Notes: generated by a model not told the origin, from the letters alone. Shown: positions 43,633-54,492, numbered from the stretch's first letter. The stretch is 64,000 bases of DNA from Pisaster brevispinus (GCA_023634235.1 JAMKCF010000019.1:3782001-3846000); one strand, 5' to 3'. Numbers and translations are program-made.

Positions 43633-44591
43633 CCTTGGGACTATCACTTTTGAACCTGACATGTTCTGTTATTCAATGCCAATATTAACGAAAGGGAAGA
43701 TAAATGTACGTTTTTTTCAATATGAACCACTTATCAAGTAGTTTACTGCAAGAATCTCGAACACTAGATATCTTTTCACCCAACTTCGCCTCAAGAAAAC
43801 AAGCCATTTTAGGGTAATCGTTTTGCAAATTACACTTCTAATAGTTCTGCCCCCCAAAGAGAGAGATTGATGTGCCAAATCATGTCTCTGAATGTACGAC
43901 AGAGCATTTAGGAACTTAAGTGGGCCCAGACCATACGCCGAAATGACTATGTGCTCTGCTCACGCCAATTGTCTTGGAAAAAACCAGCAACCCTTTGCAA
44001 AAATTTTGTTCTCGTGGACCTGCCCTTGCACTGATCAAACGTCACATCCACAAGCAAACACTATCTGCCCATGATCCACCCTTTACGTGCCCCCCAACAA
44101 ATTTCCAGTGCCCCCAGGTGCCCCCCCCCCACACACACAAAATTGCTCACAAAAATAAAAAGAAAAGTGAAAATAGAGGAAAAATGCGTTTTTGTACAAT
44201 CGTAGTGAACAACCGTGATCGGGATCGGGATTCTTACCGCTGCCAGGAACATAAGAGGTCAGTGGCCCCCTGCAGCATCCCCCTTCCTAAATAAACTTGC
44301 ATGACTCCAACCAATGAAAAAAACCCATTCCCCCTGGGCCCCCCACTAAAAAGCAATGCAACACCCCCACCCCCCCCTCCCCCCACCCCCTCCTCCCCCC
44401 ACCCCCTCCTCTGCATTTAATAATAAACCTGATCTAATACTTTGATGACTGCCATGTACGTTTACCATAGCCTCTTCTGGGTGCATTGTATTCACAGCAG
44501 CTTGACACTGCTGAGAGCGACAGTTAACATTAGTATTATTAGACTGTTTGCGACCAGTTGAGTACAGACGCGATCACACTCAGAGCTCAAA
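43633..44591. other. upstream region of lectin gene 1, with a C-rich tract
   Basis: 44335-44410 is almost pure C/A/T-poor sequence (runs such as cccccaccccccccc) with quadruplex potential on the minus strand. 44480-44590 is related to 53900-53985 in front of lectin gene 2 (gcagcttgac, agactgttt, gagtacagacgc, actcagagctcaaa), so this part is probably its promoter and 5' UTR. Confidence 0.5.
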
Positions 44592-45089
44592 ATGGCAGGA
44601 AACTTCACTGTTTTCAGTATTCTTGTAGCTCTCCTTCAGTCGCAATTCCTGATCGTATCTCCCTGCATGCCTTGCATCAGTTCATGGACCAGTTTTGGGA
44701 ATCATTGCTACCTTCTTGTGACGGATGCCAAGACCTTTGATGAAGCTGAACAGTACTGTCAGGGATTGTCACGCCTTGGCAGACCATCTCATCTGGCATC
44801 CATAATGAGCCAAGAGGAAAATGACTTCCTCCTCCTGCTTGCCACACGGATGAATGGAGGGGTGTATCAAAACGCATGGCTCGGCTACCGACGTGACTCT
44901 ACCACAGGTTCCTTTGGTTGGACCGACGAGAGCCCTTCTGGGAGCTTCACCAACTGGGCCCCGAATGAACCCAATAGCGCTGGTACGGAGGATTGTGTAG
45001 AGATGTGGGAAACTTCCTCGTGGAATGACAAGACTTGCACTGAATCAAGGAGATTCATTTGCAAAAGACCTGGAAGATTCTCAGCTTAA
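44592..45089 (+). CDS. secreted C-type lectin, single exon, paralogue 1
   Basis: 165 residues. Residues 1-24 are a signal peptide (hydrophobic FSILVALLQ). One C-type lectin domain fills the rest (28-157). Cys28-Cys39 form the extra N-terminal bridge of long-form domains, Cys56-Cys157 and Cys135-Cys149 the two canonical bridges; Cys25 is unpaired. WLGY (96-99) stands at the WIGL position. EPN (126-128) and WND (144-146) are the calcium site 2 ligands, and EPN predicts mannose-type sugar preference by the EPN/QPD rule. The protein is likely a soluble calcium-dependent carbohydrate-binding immune or coelomic lectin, of the echinoidin kind. The start has A at -3 and G at +4. There are no introns in the coding part. 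The first 93 residues are identical to the paralogue at 53986, whereas the binding half differs at roughly a third of positions. Confidence 0.95.
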   Translation: MAGNFTVFSILVALLQSQFLIVSPCMPCISSWTSFGNHCYLLVTDAKTFDEAEQYCQGLSRLGRPSHLASIMSQEENDFLLLLATRMNGGVYQNAWLGYRRDSTTGSFGWTDESPSGSFTNWAPNEPNSAGTEDCVEMWETSSWNDKTCTESRRFICKRPGRFSA

Positions 45090-46129
45090 ATGTGATTGAG
45101 GATGTTGAAGGAGTTTCACATAGCTCAAATGTCAACAGACTAAGAAGCACCAGCAATATATCACAATGTTAAGATGTTTTTCAAAGCACAATGTAATTTA
45201 GCCTGCATGAGGAGGTCTGCAGTGGAAATTAACAATACCTGCATCGAGTTGTAAAACCATCAAGACCAGTGGACTGTGGACATAATCAATCTTAATGGAA
45301 ATGTATTGTAGTAATATTGTGTGTTTGTGTAGCGTAGATTCATTTCCACCCTCTAGCTTAAATAACACGCCATTCAAACAACCTTTGAAATTCTCACCGA
45401 ATTCAGTGGTCTTTTTTTGTTGTTGTGAAAACAAGGACAACTTGTTTCGTCAGGGATTTTGTGTGTTCATATTGGGCTTATTTCCATTGTGGCAATCAGA
45501 ACAAGCAATAGTTTATTGGTACTAAAGAAACATTTATCACAAAGATTGCTAGTTAATACAAACTTCACTATCAGTTAGCTTTCAGGCTGAAATTCATTTT
45601 GTTCCTCTAACATTACCAATAGTATGATTAAACCACATTGACAACATTGGTAATATTGCTAGATACCAGCATACCAGAAAATTTAAACTCAATATTGGTC
45701 ATGGGAGTCACGAGAAAAGAGTGACAAACATTGGGATGGGACTTGCTAGATCAAAACTACTAGCTTTATTTCTTACAAACTATAGCATTTTAAAAGCAAA
45801 CAATTTTAAGGGAATTTTCCTAGGATAAGACCAGCTGTATACCAAGTTATGTGCAAATCTGTGAACTTTTGCTTTTGTTGTACACACCCTTAACATTTTC
45901 AAAAACAATCCAAAACACCATCTTTTGTTTTGTTTGAACTCTGAATTTTGTTACGTCAAAAGTGAGTTAATTACCTAACCATGGTTTAGCCTAACATTAC
46001 AATGAGGAAATGTAATTTTGATCCAAATACAGCAAGCGGCAAACTGGTTAATGTTATTTGCTAACAGGAATCGTTTTAAATTTAGGGAAATACTCACCAC
46101 TTACAGGGTGCAATATGACTGCACCTTTA
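45090..46129. repeat. 3' flank of lectin gene 1, part of a segmental duplication
   Basis: It aligns with 54493-56370. Shared blocks are gaggatgttgaaggagtttcac, aaaccatcaagaccagtg, ttggtcatgggagtcac, caaatctgtgaac, aacaatccaaaac, and caagc.gc.aac..gtta.tgttatttgctaacagga. Divergence is substantial, with indels, in contrast to the 5' coding block. No second gene lies in it. Confidence 0.75.
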
Positions 46130-46449
46130 GCCCTTTTCACACAACAACAAAATGACAATGGTCCCTTGCTACGAATTTTACTAGCCCTAATTGTTTATTT
46201 GTTGTCACTGTGCACGACTGATTTTGCCAAACTAAAATAACTAACAACTATTGTGTGCTATATACAGAAGATTTTGTCATAGGTCCAGACCTCCGACAAA
46301 ATGTAGCAATGTTTGACAAGATTTTAAAAGGGAACCTGGACAGTACAAAAATTATTGTTATTTCACACGAGGTACATTTTGTAAAATGTTACAACCATGC
46401 TACAACTTAGCAAGGGACCCTTGCTAAATTGCTCTTGTGTGAAGGGGAC
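46130..46449. mobile_element. palindromic MITE, family with TCACAC ends, copy 1
   Basis: The ends GCCCTTTTCACACAA and TTGTGTGAAGGGGAC are inverted repeats, and CTTTA stands on both outer sides. The interior is also palindromic: caatggtcccttgctacgaa against agcaagggacccttgctaaa, and around the centre tttgtcataggtccagacctccgacaaaa. Copies are at 48922-49260 and 49777-49880. Confidence 0.82.
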
Positions 46450-46711
46450 TTTACACTACAACTTCTTACCTTGATCAATAATTTAATAGTCATATTTGAA
46501 AACTAACATGATCCTTTAGCTTGATGACTACATGCCCTTAGCCTCATCTGAGCCTACAAATTTGATAAGGAGTATCATCCAAAATAATTAGTTCACACTT
46601 AGCTTTTGACAAAACAGATCAACAGTTTTTCTTTTTATCAGAAATAGTGTGATGACTACCCCAAGATTTGCTTCTTTTGGTTTTGTAAATCTAAACAAGA
46701 AATTTACTGGA
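46450..46711. other. continuation of the lectin segmental duplication
   Basis: 46450-46560 (acactacaacttcttacctt, gatcaataa, tagcttgatgactacatg) matches 53786-53860 and, more weakly, 56388-56470. Nothing else is seen. Confidence 0.55.
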
Positions 46712-46990
46712 AACAATAAGTGCCTCTCATTAACGGCTCCCAGTATTTTTTATGGCTATTATTTTGTTTACGGATAAACACAATAGTTTTGAAGGCTTTG
46801 ACCTGGCATCAAAAGCTCTTACTGATTAATTGCTATTAATGCATTAAGTTTTTGACATTATCATGAAGATGAAAGAAAGTAACAAGAAAGCTAAATAAAT
46901 GATTTGATAATGTTGGCTTTGATAGACCATTATTAATTTCTCCCTTCACAGTTGACTTGTAAAATGTTAATGACGATGAAAATAATTAGC
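46712..46990. mobile_element. palindromic non-autonomous element, copy B
   Basis: It reads aacaataagtgcctctcatt, aacggctccc, ttgaaggctttgacctggca, tgaagatgaaagaaagtaac, then cacagttgacttgtaaaatg. This matches the reverse complement of the right arm and then the left arm of copy A at 43210-43632. Its own right arm is largely missing. Confidence 0.6.
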
Positions 46991-48921
46991 TTTCATGTTG
47001 AACCGCAAGAGCGCCAATTCCTTTACTTATTACAATGCGAAATTTGTTGGCAATGATTTCATTCTTTTATCTTCGGATGGTATTAATTTTATTTCATGAA
47101 GGCCTAGACTTTGAAAACGGTTTGTGTTTGTATCTCTGTAAGCATTTCATTTTTAAATTTTTTATTTTTTTGTTGCATTTCAATTTTGTTTTATGTTTTT
47201 AATTTTAATGTTTATGTAAGTTTGTAAAACTTGCGTCATTTAATGCATGTTTTTCTGGGTTTATTTTTTGTGTGGCCTATTTGTTTGCGTTTTTGTTTTG
47301 TTTTCTGTTTTGTCTTTTATTTTGGCTCCATTTGCCACCCATACTTTTAAACACACAGACATGAGAAAACCACCTGTTTTGAAAAATGGACTAGGCCTGT
47401 ACACCAAAAATCCCTGTCACCCCCGTTCAATCCTGCATCGTAACGCATGTCTCACGGAATACGTCACACACAGGGAGGGCTGGTTGGCTGGCCAGCCAGG
47501 CACACAAAAAAAAACCCAGGCATATCACATTATGATAGTCATATGCTGTGACTGTCCGGGCACAGCTTGGTGTCGAATATGCTTTTTTTTTCTTATTAAA
47601 AAAACATGACACGTACTTATACGTTTTTGTCCTTTTCCAAGACTTCCGTTCATGTAAGGGGTGGAAGTAGGGGTGCTTTAGTATGTTCCAACATCTACAT
47701 CGAAAAAGGTGGGGGCTGCAGCAGCACCCACTACACCCCCTGCTCTCTAGTATAGAGTTGGGGGCTGCAGCAGCGCCCACAACACCCCCTGCTCTCTAGG
47801 GCCTGAATCATTTCTGGTTCCTACTGGCTCTATGGTTCATTGGTTCAAATTATTGTTGGATAATGCAAACTTGACATCATTATTACGCAACTCGGCCTGA
47901 TGTGATTTTCAAAAATCTCACAAACTATCGACAGCTCTAAGTAAATGTCTAACAATGTCCACACTCCTCGTATAAATTCTCATGTTAGATACCGTTTGTT
48001 TCCTTACATTTTGTAAACAATTGTAAATCGAATTCCCGACTTATTGTTTAAAGATACATCACAAAACTTGACCTGAGCAATAATGTAATAGTAAGTAGCT
48101 ACTTTGGGGGATTTTAGAAAGTTACAAGCTTTCATTTGGGATATTGCATAAAAATATGTCGCTGACTAGCAGTAGTTAATTAAAAACAATTTGTTTATCT
48201 GTTGCCGCCATTTAATCATGTGACCACCAAAACTCGCATTACCAATAAAGTAAGTTGGTTGCTTATGCCTAATTCATATAATATAGTTCATCTGTAACAT
48301 TTTAAGCAAACTTTGTATGTTGGTAATGGTCTCATCCAGCACGAAGTCTACAGACAAAGACCAAAAAATCTCTCTCAGTTTTTACTTGAAACTTTTAAAA
48401 ACTGTTTACTCGATGCATATTCATGATACTCATAAAACTAGCTTTGCATTTACTACTACCCCTGTGACTCTATTTGTTTTTTAATTGATTGTTTATTGTA
48501 TGCTGTGTAAAATATGTCCAATAAAAAAATTGAAATGTTTTCTCCCTCTGAAAAAAAGTTTTGTTTCTTTCAATCTGCGGCATTTAATTTTTTCTATTTT
48601 CTTGTGCACTGAATTGAAAGAAAGACAGCAGAAGAATTAATTGTAATACGAGTTGGCCTACACAGTTATTAATCATTGTTTGCTTGTTTGTTGTTGTTGT
48701 TTTGTTTGTTTTGGGGTTTTAATTTTGGTCAATACAATGGGGTACGTAAGCACTTATTAATATTGATTTCTTATTTATTTATTTTAAAAAACTTTTTACA
48801 CTCCTCAAGGGTTATGTGGTTTGAACATGGAATAATTAAAACAGTCATTCAAATTACTGTTACAATTGTTTCCTTTGTTTCTTGTCTGTGACTTGATTGT
48901 CGATGAGTCCTCGAAACTTAA
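46991..48921. other. intergenic, with a 49-bp tandem duplication
   Basis: At 47710 and 47759 there are two copies of tgggggctgcagcagc.ccca, c.acaccccctgctctctag. T-rich (TTTG/TTTTG)n sequence occurs at 47150-47320 and 48680-48715. Short open frames at 47247-47780 are low-complexity. No gene is seen. Confidence 0.55.
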
Positions 48922-49260
48922 GCCCCTTTCACACGATAGCAACTTAGCAAGGGTCCCTTGCTAAATTGTAGCATGGTTGTAACATTTTACACAATTTTTC
49001 GTGTGAGAGAACAATGTTTGTACTGTCCAGTGTCCCTTTGTAAAATCTTGTCAAACTTTGCTACATTTTGTCGGAGGTCCGGACCTACGACAAAATCTTC
49101 TGTATAGCACACAATGGTTGTTAGTTTTTTTTAATAGTTTTGCCGTGTGAAAACTTGCATAATCAGTCATGCAGGTGACAACAAATAAACAATCAGCGCT
49201 CGTAAAATTCATAGCAAGGGACTATGGTCATATTTTGTCATATGACTTCATTTCAGAGGG
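48922..49260. mobile_element. palindromic MITE, TCACAC family, copy 2
   Basis: Starts GCCCCTTTCACACGATAGCA and runs in the opposite orientation to copy 1. It contains a perfect central palindrome-like core (TTTTGTCG, gaggtccggacct, ACGACAAAA at about 49068-49097). The right terminus is not intact. Confidence 0.78.
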
Positions 49261-49776
49261 AAATATTTCACAGAAAAAAATGGTTCTAGTATGAACTTCA
49301 TAATCAGTAAGCTTTTGGACTAAAATTTAAGAATGCTGTTTTTTCAAAATGAAAACAGTTATGACAGAAGTTTAGATCAAAACACCTACAGCAGGTCCTC
49401 TGAGTAAATAACAAACACAAGTTTTTAAACCATGTTGAAAGATCCCACATCCAGTGTATTGAATGGAATAAAAGGCTGTCCTGAATGCTTTGTGATTTCA
49501 ACACTTGGAGAGTTTTCATTAAGCCTTAGGTGACTTTTACCAACTAGAAAGGAACTGAAATTTCTAAATTAAAGAATCAATTCCAACCCAACTTCTTCTT
49601 CAGGCTACCTAGCAATCTGACCAAACATACATTTTGTGGGTTTTTAACACGCATTGCTGTCAAATTTTATGTGTAATCAAAATTTACAAGGCGTTACTAT
49701 GGTTGGAGCAATTTTGTGACCTTTAGAATGTTAGAGCATTTGGCCATTTTTAAGCTTCATAAAACAGCAGTGAAAG

Positions 49777-49880
49777 AACAACAATGTTTCACTGTCCAGG
49801 GTCCCTCGTAAAATCTTGTCAAATGTTGATACATTTTGTCGGAGGTCCGGACCTACGACAAAATCTTCTGTATATTCATT
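49777..49880. mobile_element. fragment of the TCACAC-family MITE, copy 3
   Basis: Only the centre survives: acaatgtttcactgtccagg, aaaatcttgtcaaa, then the same TTTTGTCG...CGACAAAA core and tcttctgtata. The core is identical to that of copy 2. Confidence 0.78.
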
Positions 49881-51093
49881 CTGTATACCCCAATAAGTAG
49901 ACAGAAATGAAAGTTTGGGTTTGGTAACTAATTTTCTTCCTAAGCGCCAAGTGTAGTATTACAGCTTTAATAGAAAATGTAAACAAAATAAAAAAACATG
50001 CAACACAATAGTAGTACCAAGCGCATAATGGTTCATGAAACGTCATCCATGCGTACAGCCATCATAAACCCACAAATAATGTATTGCGATTATAATCTGT
50101 ATTATCAAAAAACAGTAGGCGAAGTTTAACGAGACTGTAAATGGTCCTGCAGTTATTGCAAACTAGTTACATAATTACAGGCAAGGCAATAAACTGAATC
50201 TCTCTGAGGCTGCCTTTCATATAATTTAATTGTATTACACAGGGTTGGTAGAGCTCACAAAATAAAGGCAGACAATGTTCATGTTTCGTGTGATAAACCA
50301 TATCACACTGTACATGAAATAACAAAGTGACAAATTCGGGCTCAATCAGTTATGCGAGAGTCATGTGAGCTTCATTATCAGTAGTGCCTAAAGATCTCAA
50401 ACATGAAACTTGTATTTTCTTTTTGATCAATCTTAGTTATTTTCTTGGCGGGGCTAGAAAAAACCCCACAAAACTAGAGTTTGGTAATTTAACAATTTTA
50501 ATAACATTCCGCGATTTGCAGCAAATGACCATATTTTTTAAAAAGCTTTTGTGAACATTAATTGTGAAAAGTGTACACTTGTAATTATTATTGTTATTAG
50601 TTTTCCATTGTGTTTTATGTTTTTTGCTGGAGTTGTATCAATTTTTGATGTTTACACCAAAATTGTTTTTCTTAGCAGAGTCACTAATAAAGCTCACTCC
50701 TATGTGGTTTAAATGTATATCTCATTTTGAATTGGGATATGTGCATTTTGTTATAAAAGCAAAAAAAACCAACAACCCCATAACAAAAAACAAAAAAAAC
50801 AAATGAGACATTGTAATTAGCCCTGGACAAAACCTGTGGGTATTTTTGATTTATAACTGCAGCTTCGTGTTTGATGCATGACAGGACTGTGTTTTTTTTC
50901 GTTTACTATTGGTTTTGTGTGTGATGTTTTTCTTTGTTTGTACCGGTATCGTAACAACATCTTATATATCTACTCTTCTTAGTTGATTTTATTCTGACAT
51001 TTTCAAAGTTTCCTCTGGATGCATATATAGCGGATTAAAACTCACCTTTTCAAGATGTTATTCTTTAATGCATAGTTTTGTTGTTTTCCATTG
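49881..51093. other. intergenic, nothing recognised
   Basis: AT-rich sequence. Both strands were read without finding exons, RNA genes or repeats that could be defined. Confidence 0.5.
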
Positions 51094-52450
51094 TTAAAGG
51101 GGCACACCGGCTTCGTTGGGCTATTTGGGCTACAAAATAGGCTAACATATGACTTCAAAGGTCTTCCAGGAAACCATCAAATTTTTCCGTTTTCGAGCAT
51201 TTTTCAAAAAACGAAGGTCACATGATTTATCCGAACCAAAAAAGTGGTTCGGATAAATCACGTGATCTTCGGAGTTAGTTTTACTTCCAGCCGTATACAA
51301 GTAAATTACTGAACCAAATTTAATTCTGTTTTGTTTTTATTATTCATGAGTATTTGACAAAAAAGTCTACGTATTCAGATTATTGATACAATTTGCAAAT
51401 AATTATGAAAAATCGAACGTAAGATTCGCATTCAGAGAGTCCGTGCAACCGAAGCGTGTTTTACGGCGCACCAGCGTGGGAGCTAGCGGAACGTAAACCT
51501 TGGGGCATATCCCATACAGCCAGTGCCGTGTCTCGTGGGGCCAGAGAGACAAGCCCCGGGGCATGAACTCCCAAGCTTGCCGGTCTAGCCGTGAGCTTGG
51601 GAGCTTGTCGGAGGGGTAGGGAGCCAGACAAACAATTACGGTTTTTTAGGAGGGTTTTAGTCTGTACCCCTAGCTATTATCCCTTAACTATTGCAACGTG
51701 TTGCCTGCGCTACACACGCGGGACGACGACGGGGAATATTTATCCCATACAGCTGGTCTACTTCTATGATAGCTGCACATATGATAGCATGTCCACCCCC
51801 CCCCCCAAATTGCTGCTTTTGCTGGCTTTCCCTTTGGATTTATCGTGTTTTTTTTTAACTTTTTACTTTTCGTTGGACCACCTTCTTGGTGTTTTTTCCT
51901 TGTGATGTTTTTTGTACCGATCCTTGGATGTCGAAGAAACGTTCTCCATTGCAAGTACACAGAATATAGTACGTCGTCGTACACAGAATGCAGGTTGGGG
52001 TGCGTTTTCGAGGGCGTAACCAATAACTGTTTCAATGGCAAGTTCAACCGAAACAGTTATTGGTTACGACCGCGATCGGACTTCGACTAGGACTGACCAT
52101 AGAGCAAGGAACCTTGCTCTATAGTATAGACTGACGTCCGTTCATGTCTGGTTTTTAAAAATAATTACACGTGAATTTGTGCTTGATGGATATGAAGTCT
52201 GGATCCTCATGCCTCGCCATTGATGCATAAACAGAGCGCCAGTCTACTTACAACTTTGCGCAACATTGTCACGTAAACTTGACAGTTGCAACGGCTGGAA
52301 AAGCGTATAAGCTGACCTTTTTTTTCTTCACATTTTTCGTTAATTACGTGATATTTTGATAATTTTTTTTTACAATAACCATTTAAAAATTGTTTTCTGT
52401 CATTCCACCTCACTATATTAGGTAAACAGTAAGCCGGTGTGTCCCTTTAA
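51094..52450. mobile_element. 1.36-kb TTAA-flanked DNA element, non-autonomous
   Basis: TTAA at 51094-51097 and 52447-52450 encloses terminal inverted repeats AAAGGGGCACACCGGCTT and AAGCCGGTGTGTCCCTTT. Inside are three strong hairpins: 51219-51264 (arms of 19 bp with one mismatch, extending further), 52015-52068 (perfect 19-bp arms CGTAACCAATAACTGTTTC with a 16-nt loop), and 52099-52122 (ATAGAGCAAGG arms). No transposase-like frame is found, so movement would need a transposase from elsewhere. TTAA target and end structure point to the piggyBac group. Confidence 0.85.
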
Positions 52451-52587
52451 TTATTATATGTTGCCCTTATTGTTATCTTGCTTTCTTTTCACTGGATATA
52501 TTATGTACATGTATTGTTTTGTTTACATTGTCTGCTTCTCTGCGCCTTGAACATCTCTTTAGATTGATTTGGCGCATTACAAATGCC

Positions 52588-52624
<37 letters not shown>

Positions 52625-52625
52625 A
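52451..52625 (+). repeat. retroposon 3' tail with (ATT)n
   Basis: tctgcgccttgaacatctct, ttagattgatttggcgcatt, acaaatgcc then (TAT/ATT)n to 52621. Endings of the type GGCGC.TTA.AAATGCC followed by ATT repeats are typical of 5'-truncated LINE or LINE-dependent SINE insertions in marine invertebrates. Confidence 0.6.
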
Positions 52626-53139
52626 TCATGAGGTAATATCTCAAACGTTCTGTTTCATGAGGCAAATCCATCTCAAGTTGAACAGTCTAGATTTCTCTGA
52701 GTGATTATATTCTGCTACATGTTTGAATAAAAAGGCATCCAATATTTGTTTGTTAATATGTTGTTGTTTTGTTAACATAAGCTGATAAAATTGGTTCCAT
52801 GAAAGCAAGAGTGCCCCTAATAAATGCTATTGGACAGGCCTATCCAATATTAAAGTTTGAAGCAGCGCTGCACAGTCGTGGCAAAAAAAAAAGAGAAGAC
52901 ACGTAACTTGAGTTCCACTAATCAAATGACAAGGATCTGTGTGTGTGTGTGTGTGTGAGGTATAAATATGATATCAAGCAAGAAATATAGGCCTATTGTT
53001 AATACCAGGGGGCACATATGAGATTTCACAATCCCCCAAAATTATGGTTTTCTGTTTTGATTGTATAGACATTCTGGATGTCATAACGTCCAGCAGGTTG
53101 TTTTGTATTAATTTCTTTATATATTTTTTGTATTATTAT
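52626..53139. other. intergenic, with a (GT)n microsatellite
   Basis: (GT)n at about 52936-52958. Nothing else is recognised. Confidence 0.55.
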
Positions 53140-53490
53140 GAGAACTTACAAGGCCGGACAGCCACTTCATGGCGAGGGCTACACTTAACTGATTTGGGTC
53201 GTCGACCCAGGTCAACTGTCACCAGGGGCACGTTGCCACCTACTCCTGGGGCTGAAACAGGGTTACCCCCTTCACTGTCCGTAAGGATGTAGGCATGGTG
53301 GTATCATCCAGTAGGAGCCTGACTAGTAGAGCAGAGTGCACTCCCTTCCCAACTTTTTACACAGCAATTGTGGTAAAGTGCCTTGCTCAAGGACACAAGC
53401 GTCATTACCGGGATTCGAACCCACACTCTGCCGTTGACAAAACCAAAGCTTGGGTCCGATGAACTAAACCACTCGGCCACGACACGCCAC
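53140..53490 (-). repeat. tRNA-derived SINE, long form
   Basis: The minus strand begins GGCGTGTCGTGGCCGAGTGG (A box), reaches GGGTTCGAATCCCGG (B box) at about 53410, then gacgcttgtgtccttgagca. It continues into a 3' body (ggatgataccaccatgccta..., about 53140-53330) that is missing from the shorter copy at 28134. Confidence 0.8.
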
Positions 53491-53985
53491 AAAATAATAA
53501 CATGGTTTAGCCTGTATACGTAAACAATGTTGATGCAAATAAAACAAGCAGCAATTGACCAGTTGAATGCTATTTGCTAACAGGAGTCAAGGCCATACTT
53601 TAATTTATAAAAATACTTGCCAAAAGAAACTAAGTGACTGAACCTTACACTACAACTCCTATTCCATTCTTAACTTTTTTTAAATCAATAATATAGGGGG
53701 GCCTAATAGTTGTATTTAAAAATTCACACAACCCATTAGCTTGATGGCTACATGTAAAATACATTAGGCTTCAGGGTACACTACAACTTCTACTCCATTC
53801 TTACCTTGATCAATAATAATGGTCCAACAAACAAAATCCATTAGCTTGATGACTACATTACAAGCGTTCGCATAAAGCTCTTTAGAGTGTGCCTATATTA
53901 ACTGCAGCTTGACCAGCGTACAGGGACAAATAACTAAGACTGTTTATGACCTGTCGAGTACAGACGCCACCACTCAGAGCTCAAA
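53491..53985. repeat. tail of a lost lectin unit, plus promoter of lectin gene 2
   Basis: 53505-53870 matches the far 3' flank of the other two units (tggtttagcctgtatac, aatgttgatgcaaat, gctatttgctaacagga, gtcaaggccatactttaa, then ttaccttgatcaataat and tagcttgatgactacat). This is sequence that normally lies downstream of a lectin gene. 53900-53985 matches the promoter and 5' UTR of gene 1. Confidence 0.65.
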
Positions 53986-54492
53986 ATGGCAGGAAACTTC
54001 ACAGTTTTCAGTATTCTTGTAGCTCTCCTTCAGTCGCAATTCCTGATCGTATCTCCCTGCATGCCTTGCATCAGTTCATGGACCAGTTTTGGGAATCATT
54101 GCTACCTTCTTGTGACGGATGCCAAGACCTTTGATGAAGCTGAACAGTACTGTCAGGGATTGTCACGCCTTGGCAGACCATCTCATCTGGCATCCATAAT
54201 GAGCCAAGAGGAAAATGACTTCCTCCTCCTGCTTGCCACACGGATGAATGGAGGGGTGTATCAGCTCACATGGCTCGGCTACCGACATGACTCAACCACG
54301 GGTTCCTTTGGCTGGATGGACGGGAACCCTTCTGGGAGCTTCACCAACTGGGCCCCAAGTGAACCAAATGGAGGAGGTGGTACGCAGAACTGTGTCGAGA
54401 TGCATGAACATTCCATGTGGAATGACCATGACTGCTCTCAATTGAGGAAATTCATTTGCAAAATACCTGAAAGATTCTCAGCTAAAATGTGA
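53986..54492 (+). CDS. secreted C-type lectin, single exon, paralogue 2
   Basis: 168 residues with the same plan as the gene at 44592: signal peptide 1-24, bridges Cys28-39, Cys56-158 and Cys136-150, WLGY (96-99), EPN (126-128) and WND (145-147). All calcium and sugar ligands are intact, so binding activity is expected. Compared with paralogue 1, residues 1-93 are identical and the coding DNA there differs by one silent base (codon 6). From residue 94 on, substitutions cluster in the loops around the ligand site: TD.S to MD.N, NSAG to NGGGG, WETSS to HEHSM, KT to HD. The C-terminus is two residues longer plus one loop residue. It probably recognises a different glycan. Start codon context is the same as in gene 1. 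Confidence 0.95.
   Translation: MAGNFTVFSILVALLQSQFLIVSPCMPCISSWTSFGNHCYLLVTDAKTFDEAEQYCQGLSRLGRPSHLASIMSQEENDFLLLLATRMNGGVYQLTWLGYRHDSTTGSFGWMDGNPSGSFTNWAPSEPNGGGGTQNCVEMHEHSMWNDHDCSQLRKFICKIPERFSAKM

Noticed and set aside
47247..47780. Open frames of about 120 codons on both strands
   Set aside because: They are low-complexity (Phe/Val/Leu or Lys-rich) and lie over T-rich sequence without support.
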